64,000 bases of DNA from Cohaesibacter gelatinilyticus (GTDB lineage Bacteria > Pseudomonadota > Alphaproteobacteria > Rhizobiales > Cohaesibacteraceae), in the NCBI RefSeq assembly GCF_900215605.1, contig NZ_OBEL01000010.1, positions 1 through 64,000 on the forward strand, given 5' to 3'. Each line of letters opens with the position of its first letter. The stretch's first letter is position 1. The translations under genes were made by a program, and so were the position numbers. The notes under the pieces are model-generated. The model had not been told where the DNA came from. It did not search any database and saw only the letters and a list, made by a program, of their open reading frames with translations. Below, one piece after another: positions 38,278-47,283 of this stretch.

Positions 38278-38310
38278 CCCTTGCGCAGTCAGAAAATAAC
38301 CGCGCAAGGG
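38278..38310 (-). terminator. Hairpin between pstS and pstC (attenuator-like)
   Basis: Read leftward, CCCTTGCGC pairs perfectly with GCGCAAGGG around a 15-base loop, followed by the U-containing TTCTTATT. It lies 16 bases past the pstS stop. It probably terminates or stabilises part of the transcript so that the binding protein outnumbers the permease. Confidence 0.65.
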
Positions 38311-38325
38311 GTAAAAAGCATGACC

Positions 38326-39366
38326 TTAAAGGGTCTTGCCTTTGGCGATTGTGTCGTTGATTTCCTTACGTTCGGCAGCAGGAGCAGGAACCAGACCATA
38401 TTCGGCGGTTGGAGAACCTTCACCTGTCATGTCGTCAGACATGAAGAACTCAACATAGTCTTTCAGGCCAGGGATAACACCCAGATGAGCCTTCTTGACA
38501 TAGAAATACAGCGGACGAGACACGGGATAAGTGCCATCAGCAATCACAGCGGCATTCGGGGCAATACCGGATACCGGAGCAACTTTCAGCTTGTCGGTGT
38601 TGTTTTCATAGAAAGCCAGACCGAAAACGCCGATGCCGGTTTTGTTGCTGTCGATACGAGCAAGGGTCTCGGTGTAATCGCCATCAATATCAACCGCCTT
38701 GCCGTCTTTACGTACTTTGTAGCAAGCTTTCTTTGCGGCTTTCTTGTCCAGGCCTTCGGCTTTGTAGAGGTCCATGGCACCGGCTTTCTTACAGCCAGCA
38801 GCAAGAACTTTCTTCTCGAAGACTTCACGGGTGCCGTGTTTTTCACCCGGGATGTAAGCTGCAATTTCCCAATCAGGGAAGGAAGCATCGACATCAGACC
38901 ATTTGGTGTTGGTGTTGTCGACCAGCTTGCCGTCTTTTACGATTTTTGGAGCCAGAGCATTGAACCAGTGGATTGGCTCGAATTTGAAATCAGCGCCATT
39001 GATGTCGGACGCGAAAACGATGCCATCATAGCCAATTTTGACTTCGATGATCTCTTTCACGCCATTTTCAGCGCATTTCTTGATTTCTTTGTCTTTGATT
39101 TTGCGAGAAGCATTGGCCACGTCGATGGTGGATGGGCCAGTGCCTTTGCAGAATTCCTTCAGGCCAGCAGAAGAGCCGCCTGATTCAACGATTGGAGTTT
39201 TGAAGTCCGGGTAGTTTTCACCAAAAGATTCAGCAACGATGGTTGCGTAAGGAAGCACGGTGGAAGAACCAGCAACCTGAACCTGATCACGAGCCTGAGC
39301 AGCGGTGCCTGCAAGTACGGTGGAAGCAGCAAGAACAGCTGCGCTAGCAAAAGGTGCGAATTTCAC
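38326..39366 (-). CDS. pstS: Periplasmic phosphate-binding protein PstS
   Basis: I place the start at GTG 39366, which follows GGAGAGG and begins a clean signal peptide ending TAAQA; the frame is open to 39408. The mature protein (about 321 residues) begins RDQVQVAGSSTVLPYATIVA, the phosphate-binding loop, and has ESGGSSAGLKEFCKGTGPST and SRPLYFYVKKAHLG. It delivers phosphate to PstCAB. It is the first gene after the Pho box and the head of the operon. Confidence 0.95.
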   Translation of the reverse strand: MKFAPFASAAVLAASTVLAGTAAQARDQVQVAGSSTVLPYATIVAESFGENYPDFKTPIVESGGSSAGLKEFCKGTGPSTIDVANASRKIKDKEIKKCAENGVKEIIEVKIGYDGIVFASDINGADFKFEPIHWFNALAPKIVKDGKLVDNTNTKWSDVDASFPDWEIAAYIPGEKHGTREVFEKKVLAAGCKKAGAMDLYKAEGLDKKAAKKACYKVRKDGKAVDIDGDYTETLARIDSNKTGIGVFGLAFYENNTDKLKVAPVSGIAPNAAVIADGTYPVSRPLYFYVKKAHLGVIPGLKDYVEFFMSDDMTGEGSPTAEYGLVPAPAAERKEINDTIAKGKTL

Positions 39367-39506
39367 TTGACCTCTCCATAAGTCAGTTTTCCGGCGATCA
39401 CATGTCATTGGTCACTATCTGGACCGCCTGGCAATTGTGCCGATCATCTCAAATGAGCTGTATCGAACGAGACAACGGCACACTAATGTTGCCATGTGAT
39501 GGGTAT

Positions 39507-39535
39507 ATGACAGTTATATTTCACTATTATGACAA
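39507..39535 (-). promoter_or_regulatory. Pho box: three half-sites at 11-bp spacing
   Basis: Read leftward, TTGTCAT (39535-39529), GTGAAAT (39524-39518) and CTGTCAT (39513-39507) recur exactly every 11 bp. This matches two overlapping PhoB sites of the CTGTCAT-N4-CTGTCAT type. The group lies 141-169 bases upstream of the pstS GTG, in the phoR-pstS gap. Confidence 0.85.
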
Positions 39536-39588
39536 TTTAAATAATTGAAATATATGGAGATTTTTTGAAATTGTCTGTTTATGTGACA

Positions 39589-40956
39589 TTATTCATGACT
39601 GGGAAGGGGGAGGCGCACCTGAAAGGTGGTTCCTTCACCGGCAACGGACTCGACCATAAGCCGCCCTTTGTGGCGAGTGAGGATATGCTTGACGATGGCG
39701 AGGCCAAGGCCAGTTCCTTTTTGCTCCCGGCTGGTTGCCACATCCACCCGATAAAAGCGCTCAGTCAGACGAGGCAAATGCTCTGCTGGAATTCCGGGGC
39801 CATAATCGCGAATTTTGATGGCATAGAACGGAGCGCCGCTGATTGCATCCTTGATGGGAGCTGAGGAAAGTAGGATTTTTTCGCCATCTCTGCCATATTT
39901 GATGGCATTTTCGACGAGATTTTCCAGAACCTGAACCAGCTCATCTCTGTCTCCCGCAACCATCTGGCGCTCAGATTCGTTTTCGATGTCCGTTTCAATT
40001 CTGACACCCATCTCCATTGCAAGTGGTCCCAAAGCATCGGCAACATGTTTGACGATCTTGACCAGATCCACTTTCGTTTCGGGATGGACATGGGCTTTCA
40101 TCTCGATACGTGAAAGAGACAGGAGATCACTGATCAGTCGCGACATGCGTTCAGCCTGATCGAGCATGATGCCCAAAAAGCGTTCATGGGCAACCACATC
40201 GTTCTTGGCCGGTCCCTGCAATGTCTCAATGAAACCGATCAATGAGGCCAGGGGCGTACGCAATTCATGGCTGGCATTGGCCACGAAATCGGCACGCATG
40301 CGTTCGATATTCTTCTGCTCAGTCTGATCGTGAAAGAGCAGCAGGATAAAATCCGGGTTTCTGGCTTCGTCTTTTGTAGAGCGGGATTTGTCACGTTGCA
40401 GATTGATCGGCGTGAACCAGGCTTCATACATGCGTTCGGTGCGCAGCTTGTGTGTGAATTCGACTTTCTCGATGCTGCCACCGGCCATTACTGCTTCGAG
40501 GGCTGCGAGCATATCAGGTTGACGAATGCGAAAAGTAATTGGATCTCCCTCTTGCACATTGCCAAAAATATTGGTGCCGGCCTTGTTGGTGAAGCGAACG
40601 ATACCACGGGAGTCCAGAATGAAGCAGGGATCGGGTAGGGCGGCTGCCAGCTTGCGCATATGCAAGTCTGGTACGTGAGTGCGACGGCGAGCCTGAACCT
40701 TGGCTCGGAGCCGTGTCACTTTCTTGCGACGCGGCAGGATCATGGTGACAATCAGAACAAGGAACATCACTGCAATGCCGCGCCAATATTGCTGATCGCC
40801 CTGTTGGATGATCCAGAACAGGCCCAAACCCATGGTCAATAGTGCCCATCGTGCATGATGAAGGCGATAAAGCGGGCCGGTTTCCAGCGAGCGGTCGGGC
40901 AAATCATTCAGATTGGCCTGCTGGCTATCGTGATGGGGGGCCTGCATTTCTTTCAT
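39589..40956 (-). CDS. phoR: Phosphate-regulon sensor kinase PhoR
   Basis: The 455-residue kinase has two close transmembrane helices (about 32-70), a cytoplasmic PAS domain (about 105-215), HisKA with phospho-His in NASHELRTPLASLIGF, and a HATPase with NLVENAIKYG and GLGLAIVKHIL. It lacks a large periplasmic sensor, as usual for PhoR, which senses through PstSCAB-PhoU. It sits upstream of the Pho box, so it is separated from phoB by the pst operon. Its start lies 7 bases past the trkH stop. Confidence 0.93.
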   Translation of the reverse strand: MKEMQAPHHDSQQANLNDLPDRSLETGPLYRLHHARWALLTMGLGLFWIIQQGDQQYWRGIAVMFLVLIVTMILPRRKKVTRLRAKVQARRRTHVPDLHMRKLAAALPDPCFILDSRGIVRFTNKAGTNIFGNVQEGDPITFRIRQPDMLAALEAVMAGGSIEKVEFTHKLRTERMYEAWFTPINLQRDKSRSTKDEARNPDFILLLFHDQTEQKNIERMRADFVANASHELRTPLASLIGFIETLQGPAKNDVVAHERFLGIMLDQAERMSRLISDLLSLSRIEMKAHVHPETKVDLVKIVKHVADALGPLAMEMGVRIETDIENESERQMVAGDRDELVQVLENLVENAIKYGRDGEKILLSSAPIKDAISGAPFYAIKIRDYGPGIPAEHLPRLTERFYRVDVATSREQKGTGLGLAIVKHILTRHKGRLMVESVAGEGTTFQVRLPLPSHE

Positions 40957-40963
40957 AATCGTC

Positions 40964-42412
40964 TTATTCCGTCCAGAAGCGTGGCATGAACAGCACCAAA
41001 ACTGTCAGCAATTCGAGTCGTCCCAATAACATGCCAAATGAAAGCAACCATTTTGCGACATCATTCAAGGGTTGGAAATTTCCAGCAGGTCCGATGACAT
41101 CACCTACACCCGGCCCCACATTGGCAATTACGGTGCCTGCTCCGGCAAGGGCTGTGACAAAATCGAGGCCGGTGAGTTGCAATAGAATGCCAAGGCCCAT
41201 GAAGCTGACAAAATAAAGGAAGAAAAAGCTCATCACAGCAGCAGAAACGTCATCACCCAAGGGAATGCCGTTAAATCGCTTCACAAAGATACCATGAGGA
41301 AACACAATACGATTGATATGCTGCTTCATCGTCTTGTACATCACCTGAATACGAAAGATCTTCAGGCCACATGCTGTCGATCCCTGACAGCCGCCAATGA
41401 ACATGATGGCAAAGAAGAAGCCGACCGCGAATGGTCCCCATGCGGTATAATCGGTAGAGGAATAGCCGGTTCCAGTCATGATCGAGACCACATTGAAGGC
41501 CGCATGGCGCATGCCTTCAAGTCCTTCCTCTCCACCGAACCGAACTGCATAATAGGTTACAATCGGAACAAAGAGTGCCAGAAACAGCAGGAAGGTGCGG
41601 ATTTCGCTATCGAGAAACAGTTTGTGCCATTGCCCACGTACTGCCTGAATATAAAGAATGAAAGGCAGAGATCCCAATATCATGAAGACAATGGCAATCA
41701 TCTCGATCTGAGCGCTCTGGAAATAGCCGATGGAGGCATCGTGAGAGGAAAGCCCACCCGTTGCGACCGTTGTCATGCCATGAATGACGGCGTCCAGCAC
41801 ATTCATGCCCGCCATATAATAGAAAATACCGCAAAGTGTCGTAAAGAGAATATAGATAGAAGTGAGGCCAGATGAAATCTGCGTTGCCCGAGGCAGGATC
41901 TTCTCGGCTGTATCAAAGGCCTCTGCCTGAAAAAGCTGCATGCCACCCACTTGCAGCATGGGCAGGACAGCAATGGCCATCACGATCACCCCGAGACCAC
42001 CAAGCCATTGCAAAATGCCGCGCCAAAGCAAGACGCCTGCTGGCATCTGATCCAGGCCAGACATGATGGTGGAGCCGGTGGTGGTGATGCCGGACATGCT
42101 TTCAAAAAAAGCATCGGTATAGGTCGGCGCAGTGCCAGACCAATAAAGCGGCAAAGCGCCAAACGCCGCAAGCGATACCCAGGACAACACCGTCATCATG
42201 AAGGCTTGGCGTAGCGAAAATTCGACTTTGTTGCCACGGGTTGACATCCAAAGACCACCGCCGACAAAGAGTGTGACACAGCCGGAAGTGGCGAAAACAC
42301 GCCAAGCCGGATCATCCAGCCCAAGATCAAGCAATGCCGGAATGAACATGGCAATGCCCAGCACGCTGAGAAGGGCGCCAATAACCAGGAAGACAGGTCG
42401 AAAATCCAGCAT
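40964..42412 (-). CDS. trkH: TrkH-family potassium uptake protein
   Basis: The 482-residue membrane protein is the K+ translocating subunit of the Trk system. Four P-loop-like repeats are recognisable (SMSGITTTGSTIM, GMTTVATGGLSSHDASIGYF, MTGTGYSSTDYTAWG, AGTVIANVGPGVGD). It would need a TrkA partner, which is not in the window. It is 7 bases upstream of phoR in the same direction, so the two are probably co-transcribed. Confidence 0.94.
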   Translation of the reverse strand: MLDFRPVFLVIGALLSVLGIAMFIPALLDLGLDDPAWRVFATSGCVTLFVGGGLWMSTRGNKVEFSLRQAFMMTVLSWVSLAAFGALPLYWSGTAPTYTDAFFESMSGITTTGSTIMSGLDQMPAGVLLWRGILQWLGGLGVIVMAIAVLPMLQVGGMQLFQAEAFDTAEKILPRATQISSGLTSIYILFTTLCGIFYYMAGMNVLDAVIHGMTTVATGGLSSHDASIGYFQSAQIEMIAIVFMILGSLPFILYIQAVRGQWHKLFLDSEIRTFLLFLALFVPIVTYYAVRFGGEEGLEGMRHAAFNVVSIMTGTGYSSTDYTAWGPFAVGFFFAIMFIGGCQGSTACGLKIFRIQVMYKTMKQHINRIVFPHGIFVKRFNGIPLGDDVSAAVMSFFFLYFVSFMGLGILLQLTGLDFVTALAGAGTVIANVGPGVGDVIGPAGNFQPLNDVAKWLLSFGMLLGRLELLTVLVLFMPRFWTE

Positions 42413-42486
42413 AATAAGTTCAGGCTTTCATTCTCAATGCACAACACAAGAGCTTTGATCAGAAATAGCAGATATGGGCGCTAATT

Positions 42487-42891
42487 CTAGTTTATGACCT
42501 TATTCTGGTCTGGAAGATCCAACGAGAAGGCAGGAATATCAACCTTGAAACGCTCGCCATCTTCATTTTCCATTTCGAAATATCCTGACATGATGCCAGA
42601 ATCGCTTTCCAACGGACAGCCCGAGCTATAGGAATAGCAGTCTCCAGCCGGGATCAAAGGCTCTTCACCAACCACGCCACGGCCCGAAACTTCCTGAACC
42701 CGACCTTGGCCATCAATGATATGCCAATAGCGATTGCGCAATCGAATGTTGACCTGGGAAAGATTGCAAATCTCGACCTCATAAATCCAGACATGCTTGC
42801 CCTTGTAGGGCCCGTCTTTGGCCAGGGAGTGCTGAGGTTGATAGTCCGGGGTCACCGTTACCTGTACAGAATTGGAAATGGTTTTATACAT
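42487..42891 (-). CDS. apaG: ApaG (DUF525) protein
   Basis: The 134-residue protein has the ApaG fold: VTVTPDYQPQHS, VWIYEVEICN, RNRYWHIIDGQGRVQEVSG, GVVGEEPLIPAGDCYSYSSG and SGIMSGYFEM. ApaG proteins are small immunoglobulin-like beta-sandwich proteins associated with divalent cation or nucleotide functions. The exact role is not settled. It lies 74 bases upstream of trkH in the same direction. Confidence 0.94.
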   Translation of the reverse strand: MYKTISNSVQVTVTPDYQPQHSLAKDGPYKGKHVWIYEVEICNLSQVNIRLRNRYWHIIDGQGRVQEVSGRGVVGEEPLIPAGDCYSYSSGCPLESDSGIMSGYFEMENEDGERFKVDIPAFSLDLPDQNKVIN

Positions 42892-43096
42892 GTTGATTGT
42901 TTGGGTGATCTATTTCGCCGTAAACGGTTTCATTGATAATTTCGAACCTGTTTCTACTCCATTTTGTTCAGGAGTAACAAGCTCCTGTCAAAAATGTGAG
43001 AAGCCAAACAGATGAAAATACGTTAGCAAGGAAGATTGAGAGACCCGATTGACGAGGGGCCCTACACTGTCCCGGCTTTTGAGATATTCGCTTACC

Positions 43097-43750
43097 ATGT
43101 TTGATGCCAGATTGCGACGCCTGATTGATCCTCCCATGAACCGTCTGGGTCAGACGATGGTATCAATCGGTATATCTGCCAATCAGGTTACATCCGTTGG
43201 GCTCGTTCTGGGTGTGATCGCTGGTCTGCTTATCACGCAGCAATTCTATCTCTGGGGGCTTGTCGTTCTGCTTCTCAGTCGGGTCATGGATGGCCTGGAT
43301 GGCGCAGTGGCGCGGGCCAGCTGCAAAACCGATCTGGGTGGCTATCTCGATATTGTCTTCGACTTCATCTTCTATGGTTTGATCCCGCTCGGCTTTGCTC
43401 TGGCAGATCCTGACAAGAATGCGGTGGCTGCGTGCGTTTTGCTCATGGCTTTTTATGCCAATGGTGCCAGTTTTCTTGCCTATGCCATCATGGCGGAGAA
43501 AAGAGAAATTTCGACTGAAAGCCATGGCTCCAAATCGCTCTATTTTACAGGTGGTCTGGCAGAGGCCGGGGAGACATTTGCTGTTTTTGCCGCATTCTGC
43601 CTTTTCCCCACAGCCTTTGCATGGATTGCCTATGGCTTTGCACTGATCACTGCGATAACAACAATTTCACGTATTATCCTTGCGACACAGGTCTTCAGAG
43701 ATCTGCCGGAGGAAGTTGCGGAAGAAATATTCGAGCAAGAAAACAGCTAG
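43097..43750 (+). CDS. CDP-alcohol phosphatidyltransferase family protein
   Basis: From ATG 43097 the product has 217 residues (the frame is open from 43049). The family motif DGxxAR-x7-G-x3-D-x3-D is complete in DGAVARASCKTDLGGYLDIVFD (given only as residues about 71-92). About six helices are present. Such enzymes transfer a phosphoryl-lipid from CDP-diacylglycerol to an alcohol in the inner membrane. The acceptor (inositol, glycerophosphate or other) cannot be told. The downstream gene starts 17 bases after its stop. Confidence 0.88.
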   Translation: MFDARLRRLIDPPMNRLGQTMVSIGISANQVTSVGLVLGVIAGLLITQQFYLWGLVVLLLSRVMDGLDGAVARASCKTDLGGYLDIVFDFIFYGLIPLGFALADPDKNAVAACVLLMAFYANGASFLAYAIMAEKREISTESHGSKSLYFTGGLAEAGETFAVFAAFCLFPTAFAWIAYGFALITAITTISRIILATQVFRDLPEEVAEEIFEQENS

Positions 43751-43767
43751 TCGGGCCAGTTTGTTCC

Positions 43768-44259
43768 ATGAGTGACGGAATTACTTTTGCGTTTTACAAG
43801 GCCAAAGGTGGCTGGCAAAATGCCGTTGTGCGCCTTGGTACGCAATCACGCTATTCTCATTGTGAAGCAATTTTCGTTCATGCCGAGATTGGTGACACCG
43901 TCATGTGCCACTCCTCCTCCTCAATGGACGGAGGAGCGAGAAGCAAGGTCATCACATTACGTGACGATTTCTGGGATCTGGTTCATCTGCCAAGGTGCTT
44001 CTTTGATGAAGCCCATGCCCATGCATTTCTGGAGCGTACGAAAGGGACATATTATGATTATCCCGGTATTTTGCTCAGCCATATTTTCTCGTTGAACCGC
44101 CATTCGGAGACCCGCTGGTTCTGTTCAGAATTTTGCGCCGAATTGATCAAGGTGCCCAACCCTCACACCTACAGCCCGCAGGCTTTCTATGATCTCGTCT
44201 GCTATCTGCGGGATCGGTTCGAGCGACATGATGCACACATCAAGTGTCAGGGTGGTTAG
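43768..44259 (+). CDS. Permuted papain-like (NlpC/P60-like) hydrolase, probable
   Basis: The 163-residue product (ATG 43768) has the layout of circularly permuted NlpC/P60 or YiiX-like thiol hydrolases: a His in SRYSHCEAIFV near residue 30, and a Cys in RWFCSEFCAELI near 117-128. No signal peptide is seen, so it is probably cytoplasmic. Some relatives act on lipids or peptidoglycan, some are phage-associated. It is 17 bases downstream of the CDP-alcohol phosphatidyltransferase, which makes a lipid-related role plausible. Family call is moderate. Confidence 0.6.
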   Translation: MSDGITFAFYKAKGGWQNAVVRLGTQSRYSHCEAIFVHAEIGDTVMCHSSSSMDGGARSKVITLRDDFWDLVHLPRCFFDEAHAHAFLERTKGTYYDYPGILLSHIFSLNRHSETRWFCSEFCAELIKVPNPHTYSPQAFYDLVCYLRDRFERHDAHIKCQGG

Positions 44260-44690
44260 TCCTGTGGCAAGATCAGATGGCCGTCCTCGCCAATTGGAAA
44301 GGCCCCATGGGCAATCTCCCATAGATATCCGTCAGGATCAGAGAAATAACCGCTATAGCCACCCCAGAAGGTTTCCGATGGTTGTTTTTTCACCGTTGCT
44401 CCAGAACTCTCGGCCTGCTTGATGATGGCATCCACTTCGTCGCGGGTATGCACGTTGTGGGCAGTTACCACACCACAGGATCCAGGGGACGGTTTGAAGT
44501 CCGGGTCCGGCAATTCCTCTGCCATTTTATCAATCGGATATAGCGCAAAGACGGTGCCCGCCGTCTTGAAAAAGGCGATGCCCTGCTCGGGTTCAAAATT
44601 GGTGGGCCAGCCAAGCCCGTCACGATAGAAGGCAACAGAGGCGTTTAAGTTGCTTACGCCCAAAGTGATGATGGAAATACGAGCATCCAT
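44256..44690 (-). CDS. VOC/glyoxalase-family protein
   Basis: From ATG 44690 the product has 144 residues. The vicinal-oxygen-chelate pattern is seen in two modules: ITLGVSNLNASVAFYRDGLG, then the second module with GYSGYFSDPDGYLWEIA containing the metal-ligand Glu. Several such proteins are lyases or dioxygenases, and others bind antibiotics. The substrate is unknown. It meets the rightward hydrolase gene tail to tail with a 4-base overlap. Confidence 0.85.
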   Translation of the reverse strand: MDARISIITLGVSNLNASVAFYRDGLGWPTNFEPEQGIAFFKTAGTVFALYPIDKMAEELPDPDFKPSPGSCGVVTAHNVHTRDEVDAIIKQAESSGATVKKQPSETFWGGYSGYFSDPDGYLWEIAHGAFPIGEDGHLILPQD

Positions 44691-44781
44691 GATGGTTTCT
44701 CCCGACAATGAAGCAGAATCAAAGATGGCGTGAGCTTAACAGAGCCGCATGGTCACTTGGCAAGAGCCAAATTGGAACATG

Positions 44782-44804
44782 AAAAAGCCCGGAAAACCGG
44801 GCTT
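44782..44804 (-). terminator. Intrinsic terminator after metZ
   Basis: Read leftward, AAGCCCGG pairs with CCGGGCTT around TTTT, followed by TTTC. It lies 29 bases past the metZ stop. Confidence 0.88.
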
Positions 44805-44832
44805 GATCAGATTGAAAATGGATTGGGAAGAG

Positions 44833-46041
44833 TTAGAGAGACGCCAGTGCCTGCTCGAAATCTTCCCACAGATCTTCGACGTCTTCCAGACCGACAGACA
44901 AGCGCAGGGAGCCTTGTTTGATGCCTGCTGCAGCCAGTTGATCATCATCCAGACGCTGGTGCGTGGTGGTGGCCGGGTGGGTGATGAGGCTTTTTGCATC
45001 ACCCAGATTGTTGGAAATTCTGACAACCTGTAGGGCATTTTCCAATCGGAAAGCAGCCTGCTTGCCACCGGCAACCTCCAGCGCCAGCATTGTGGAACCC
45101 CCACGCATCTGGCGCGCAACAACCTCGGCTTGGGGGTGATCGGCGTGGCCCGGATAGAGCACACGATCAATTGCTTTATGCTCAGCCAGACGATCTGCCA
45201 GAATGGACGCAGTCTGAGTTTGTTGTCTGACACGCAACGTGAAGGTTTCCAGACCTTTGAGCATTATCCAGGCATTGAAAGGAGAGAGAGATGGTCCGGT
45301 ATGACGATGCAGGTCCTTCATTTCTTCTTCGATGAATTCCTCTGAAGACAGCACCACACCACCAAGGCATCGGCCCTGACCATCAATATGTTTGGTTGCG
45401 GAATAGATGACAACATCGGCCCCCAAGGTCAGCGGAGATTGCCAAAGAGCGGTGGCAAACACATTGTCGACTACAAGCTTGGCACCAGCTTCGTGAGCAA
45501 TATCGGCAACAGCAGCGATGTCAATCACGGAAAGGGTCGGGTTGGTTGGGCTTTCAAGAAAGCAGGCGCGCGTGTTCAAGCGCATAGCAGCTTTCCATTG
45601 CTCCAGATTGGTGCCATCCACAAGGGTGCATTCAACACCGAAACGTGGCAACAACTCGCTGACGATGTAAAGACAGGAACCAAAGAGTGCGCTGGCGGCA
45701 ACAACATGATCACCCGCCTTGACACATGCAAGCATTGCAGCAGTCACCGCAGCCATGCCTGAAGCGGTACCACGCGCAGCCTCCGCTCCTTCCAGAAGTG
45801 CCATACGTTCTTCGAACATGGAGACGGTCGGGTTGGCATAGCGGGAATAGACATAGCCAGGTTCGTCACCTTTGAAACGGGCCTCGGCTGCCTCTGCACT
45901 GTCATAGACATAGCCCTGGGTCATGAAGAGCGCTTCTGATGTTTCACCCCATTGTGAGCGCATCACGCCACCATGGACCATCTGCGTTGCCGGGCGCAGA
46001 CTGGTGTTGGCGGAAGGCTTATTCTTGTTCTGCTCTGACAT
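44833..46041 (-). CDS. metZ: O-succinylhomoserine sulfhydrylase
   Basis: The 402-residue PLP enzyme of the Cys/Met metabolism family converts O-succinylhomoserine and sulfide to homocysteine. The PLP lysine lies in SATKHIDGQGRCLGGVV, and GYVYSRYANPTVSMFEERMA and ESPTNPTLSVIDI are typical. The SAM-II riboswitch with terminator upstream and the MetZ-specific motif HIDGQGR support metZ over a gamma-lyase. It is monocistronic with its own terminator. Confidence 0.93.
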   Translation of the reverse strand: MSEQNKNKPSANTSLRPATQMVHGGVMRSQWGETSEALFMTQGYVYDSAEAAEARFKGDEPGYVYSRYANPTVSMFEERMALLEGAEAARGTASGMAAVTAAMLACVKAGDHVVAASALFGSCLYIVSELLPRFGVECTLVDGTNLEQWKAAMRLNTRACFLESPTNPTLSVIDIAAVADIAHEAGAKLVVDNVFATALWQSPLTLGADVVIYSATKHIDGQGRCLGGVVLSSEEFIEEEMKDLHRHTGPSLSPFNAWIMLKGLETFTLRVRQQTQTASILADRLAEHKAIDRVLYPGHADHPQAEVVARQMRGGSTMLALEVAGGKQAAFRLENALQVVRISNNLGDAKSLITHPATTTHQRLDDDQLAAAGIKQGSLRLSVGLEDVEDLWEDFEQALASL

Positions 46042-46108
46042 GACCTTTTCCTGTCGATCCTACTTCAAAAAACAAACGATGCTTGGTTTATCATAGTCAT
46101 AATACGAC

Positions 46109-46140
46109 AAAACCCAGCGGTGCGATGCACGGCCGGGTTT
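46109..46140 (-). terminator. Terminator in the metZ leader
   Basis: Read leftward, AAACCCGGC pairs with GCTGGGTTT (one G-T), with an inner GTGC-ATC-GCAC stem, and TTTT follows. It sits between the SAM-II aptamer and metZ and probably is the expression platform. Confidence 0.8.
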
Positions 46141-46144
46141 GGTT

Positions 46145-46215
46145 TCATTCCCCCGACCTTTTAGCGACCTTGTTTTACGTGGCGGCAAGCCGGCCGGCTC
46201 AAATGACCACGAAAT
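46145..46215 (-). promoter_or_regulatory. SAM-II riboswitch aptamer before metZ
   Basis: Read leftward, the segment shows the SAM-II pattern: P1 arm CGTGG (46211-46207), TCATTTG, then CCGGCTTGC, the P1 partner CCACG (46182-46178), then TAAAACAAG and CGCTAAAAGG, which form the pseudoknot. SAM-II riboswitches control metA, metX and metZ in alphaproteobacteria: high SAM shuts off expression. Here a terminator follows, so control is likely at transcription. The call is from recall of the consensus. Confidence 0.82.
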
Positions 46216-46335
46216 TCTGAGATCCATTCTTAGGAGTTTATTCCAAGTGCGTCAATCAGCTTACTGAGAAAAAGATCCTTATGAGGCCTGGCTGCGGGCA
46301 ATTTTTTACCCCCAAAGGCTGTAGCAGGTCATAGA

Positions 46336-47202
46336 TTATGCATATTTCCTGGCCCCCGCCACGCACCCGATAACCAGAAGCGTGACGGCGATCATCGACC
46401 AGCTTATATGTTCGCCCAACAGAAGAAAGGCAAGAAAAAATCCAAAGAAAGGCTGCAGCAACTGGAGCTGCCCGACTGCGGCTATGCCTCCTTGGGCAAG
46501 GCCTCGATACCAAAAGACAAAGCCGATCAACATGGAAAAGACGGAAACGTAGCCAAGGCCAAGCCAAGCGGAAGGAGCAATCGCGCTGGAGAAGTCCGGT
46601 AACGTGATCATGGCGACAAGTGCCATGATCGGCAAAGATAGGAGCAACGCCCAGGAAATGACCTGCCATCCGCCCAGACGTCGTGACAGGGCTGCCCCTT
46701 CGGCATAGCCCAGACCACAAATGATGATAGCGCCCAGCATCAACAGATCTCCCGGGAACGACGTAGCTTCACTTGTCGATAAGGCAAACAAAGCAACAGC
46801 CATGCTACCCATCAGGGAAAAGAGCCAGAAGAGTTTGCCGGGTCTCTCACCGCCACGCAAAACTGCGAAAATTGCCGTAGCAAAAGGGAGAAGCCCGATA
46901 AAAACAATGGAATGGGCCGCAGTGATGGTTTGCAAGGCAAGAGCGGTTAGAAGAGGAAAGCCGATCACTACTCCTATGGAGACGAGACAAAGAGAGATGA
47001 AATCTGCTTTATCGGGGCGTTTTTGTTTGAGCGCATAAAGCAGCAGCAAGCCGAGAAGCGCTGCGATAACAGCCCGGGCAGAAGTCAAAAAAAATGGTGA
47101 AAACCCTTCTACCGCAATGCGGGTGGCTGGAAGCGAACCACTAAAAATCAAGACGCCCAATAATCCGTTGATCCAGCCTTTTGTTTTTGCCTGCATGCTC
47201 AT
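46336..47202 (-). CDS. EamA/DMT-family transporter
   Basis: From ATG 47202, which follows AAGGAG, the product has 288 residues with ten hydrophobic helices in two EamA repeats (LLGVLIFSGSLPATRIAVEG near the start). It belongs to the drug/metabolite transporter superfamily, which exports amino acids and other metabolites. The MocR-type regulator gene is divergent with an 81-base gap and is the likely controller. The substrate is unknown. Confidence 0.87.
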   Translation of the reverse strand: MSMQAKTKGWINGLLGVLIFSGSLPATRIAVEGFSPFFLTSARAVIAALLGLLLLYALKQKRPDKADFISLCLVSIGVVIGFPLLTALALQTITAAHSIVFIGLLPFATAIFAVLRGGERPGKLFWLFSLMGSMAVALFALSTSEATSFPGDLLMLGAIIICGLGYAEGAALSRRLGGWQVISWALLLSLPIMALVAMITLPDFSSAIAPSAWLGLGYVSVFSMLIGFVFWYRGLAQGGIAAVGQLQLLQPFFGFFLAFLLLGEHISWSMIAVTLLVIGCVAGARKYA

Positions 47203-47283
47203 TGTCTCCTTCTTGTCTTTGCAGATTAAAAACAAGTCCTTTGCAAAGATAGGAACAAAGCAGTACAATTTTCAAAAACTGTA

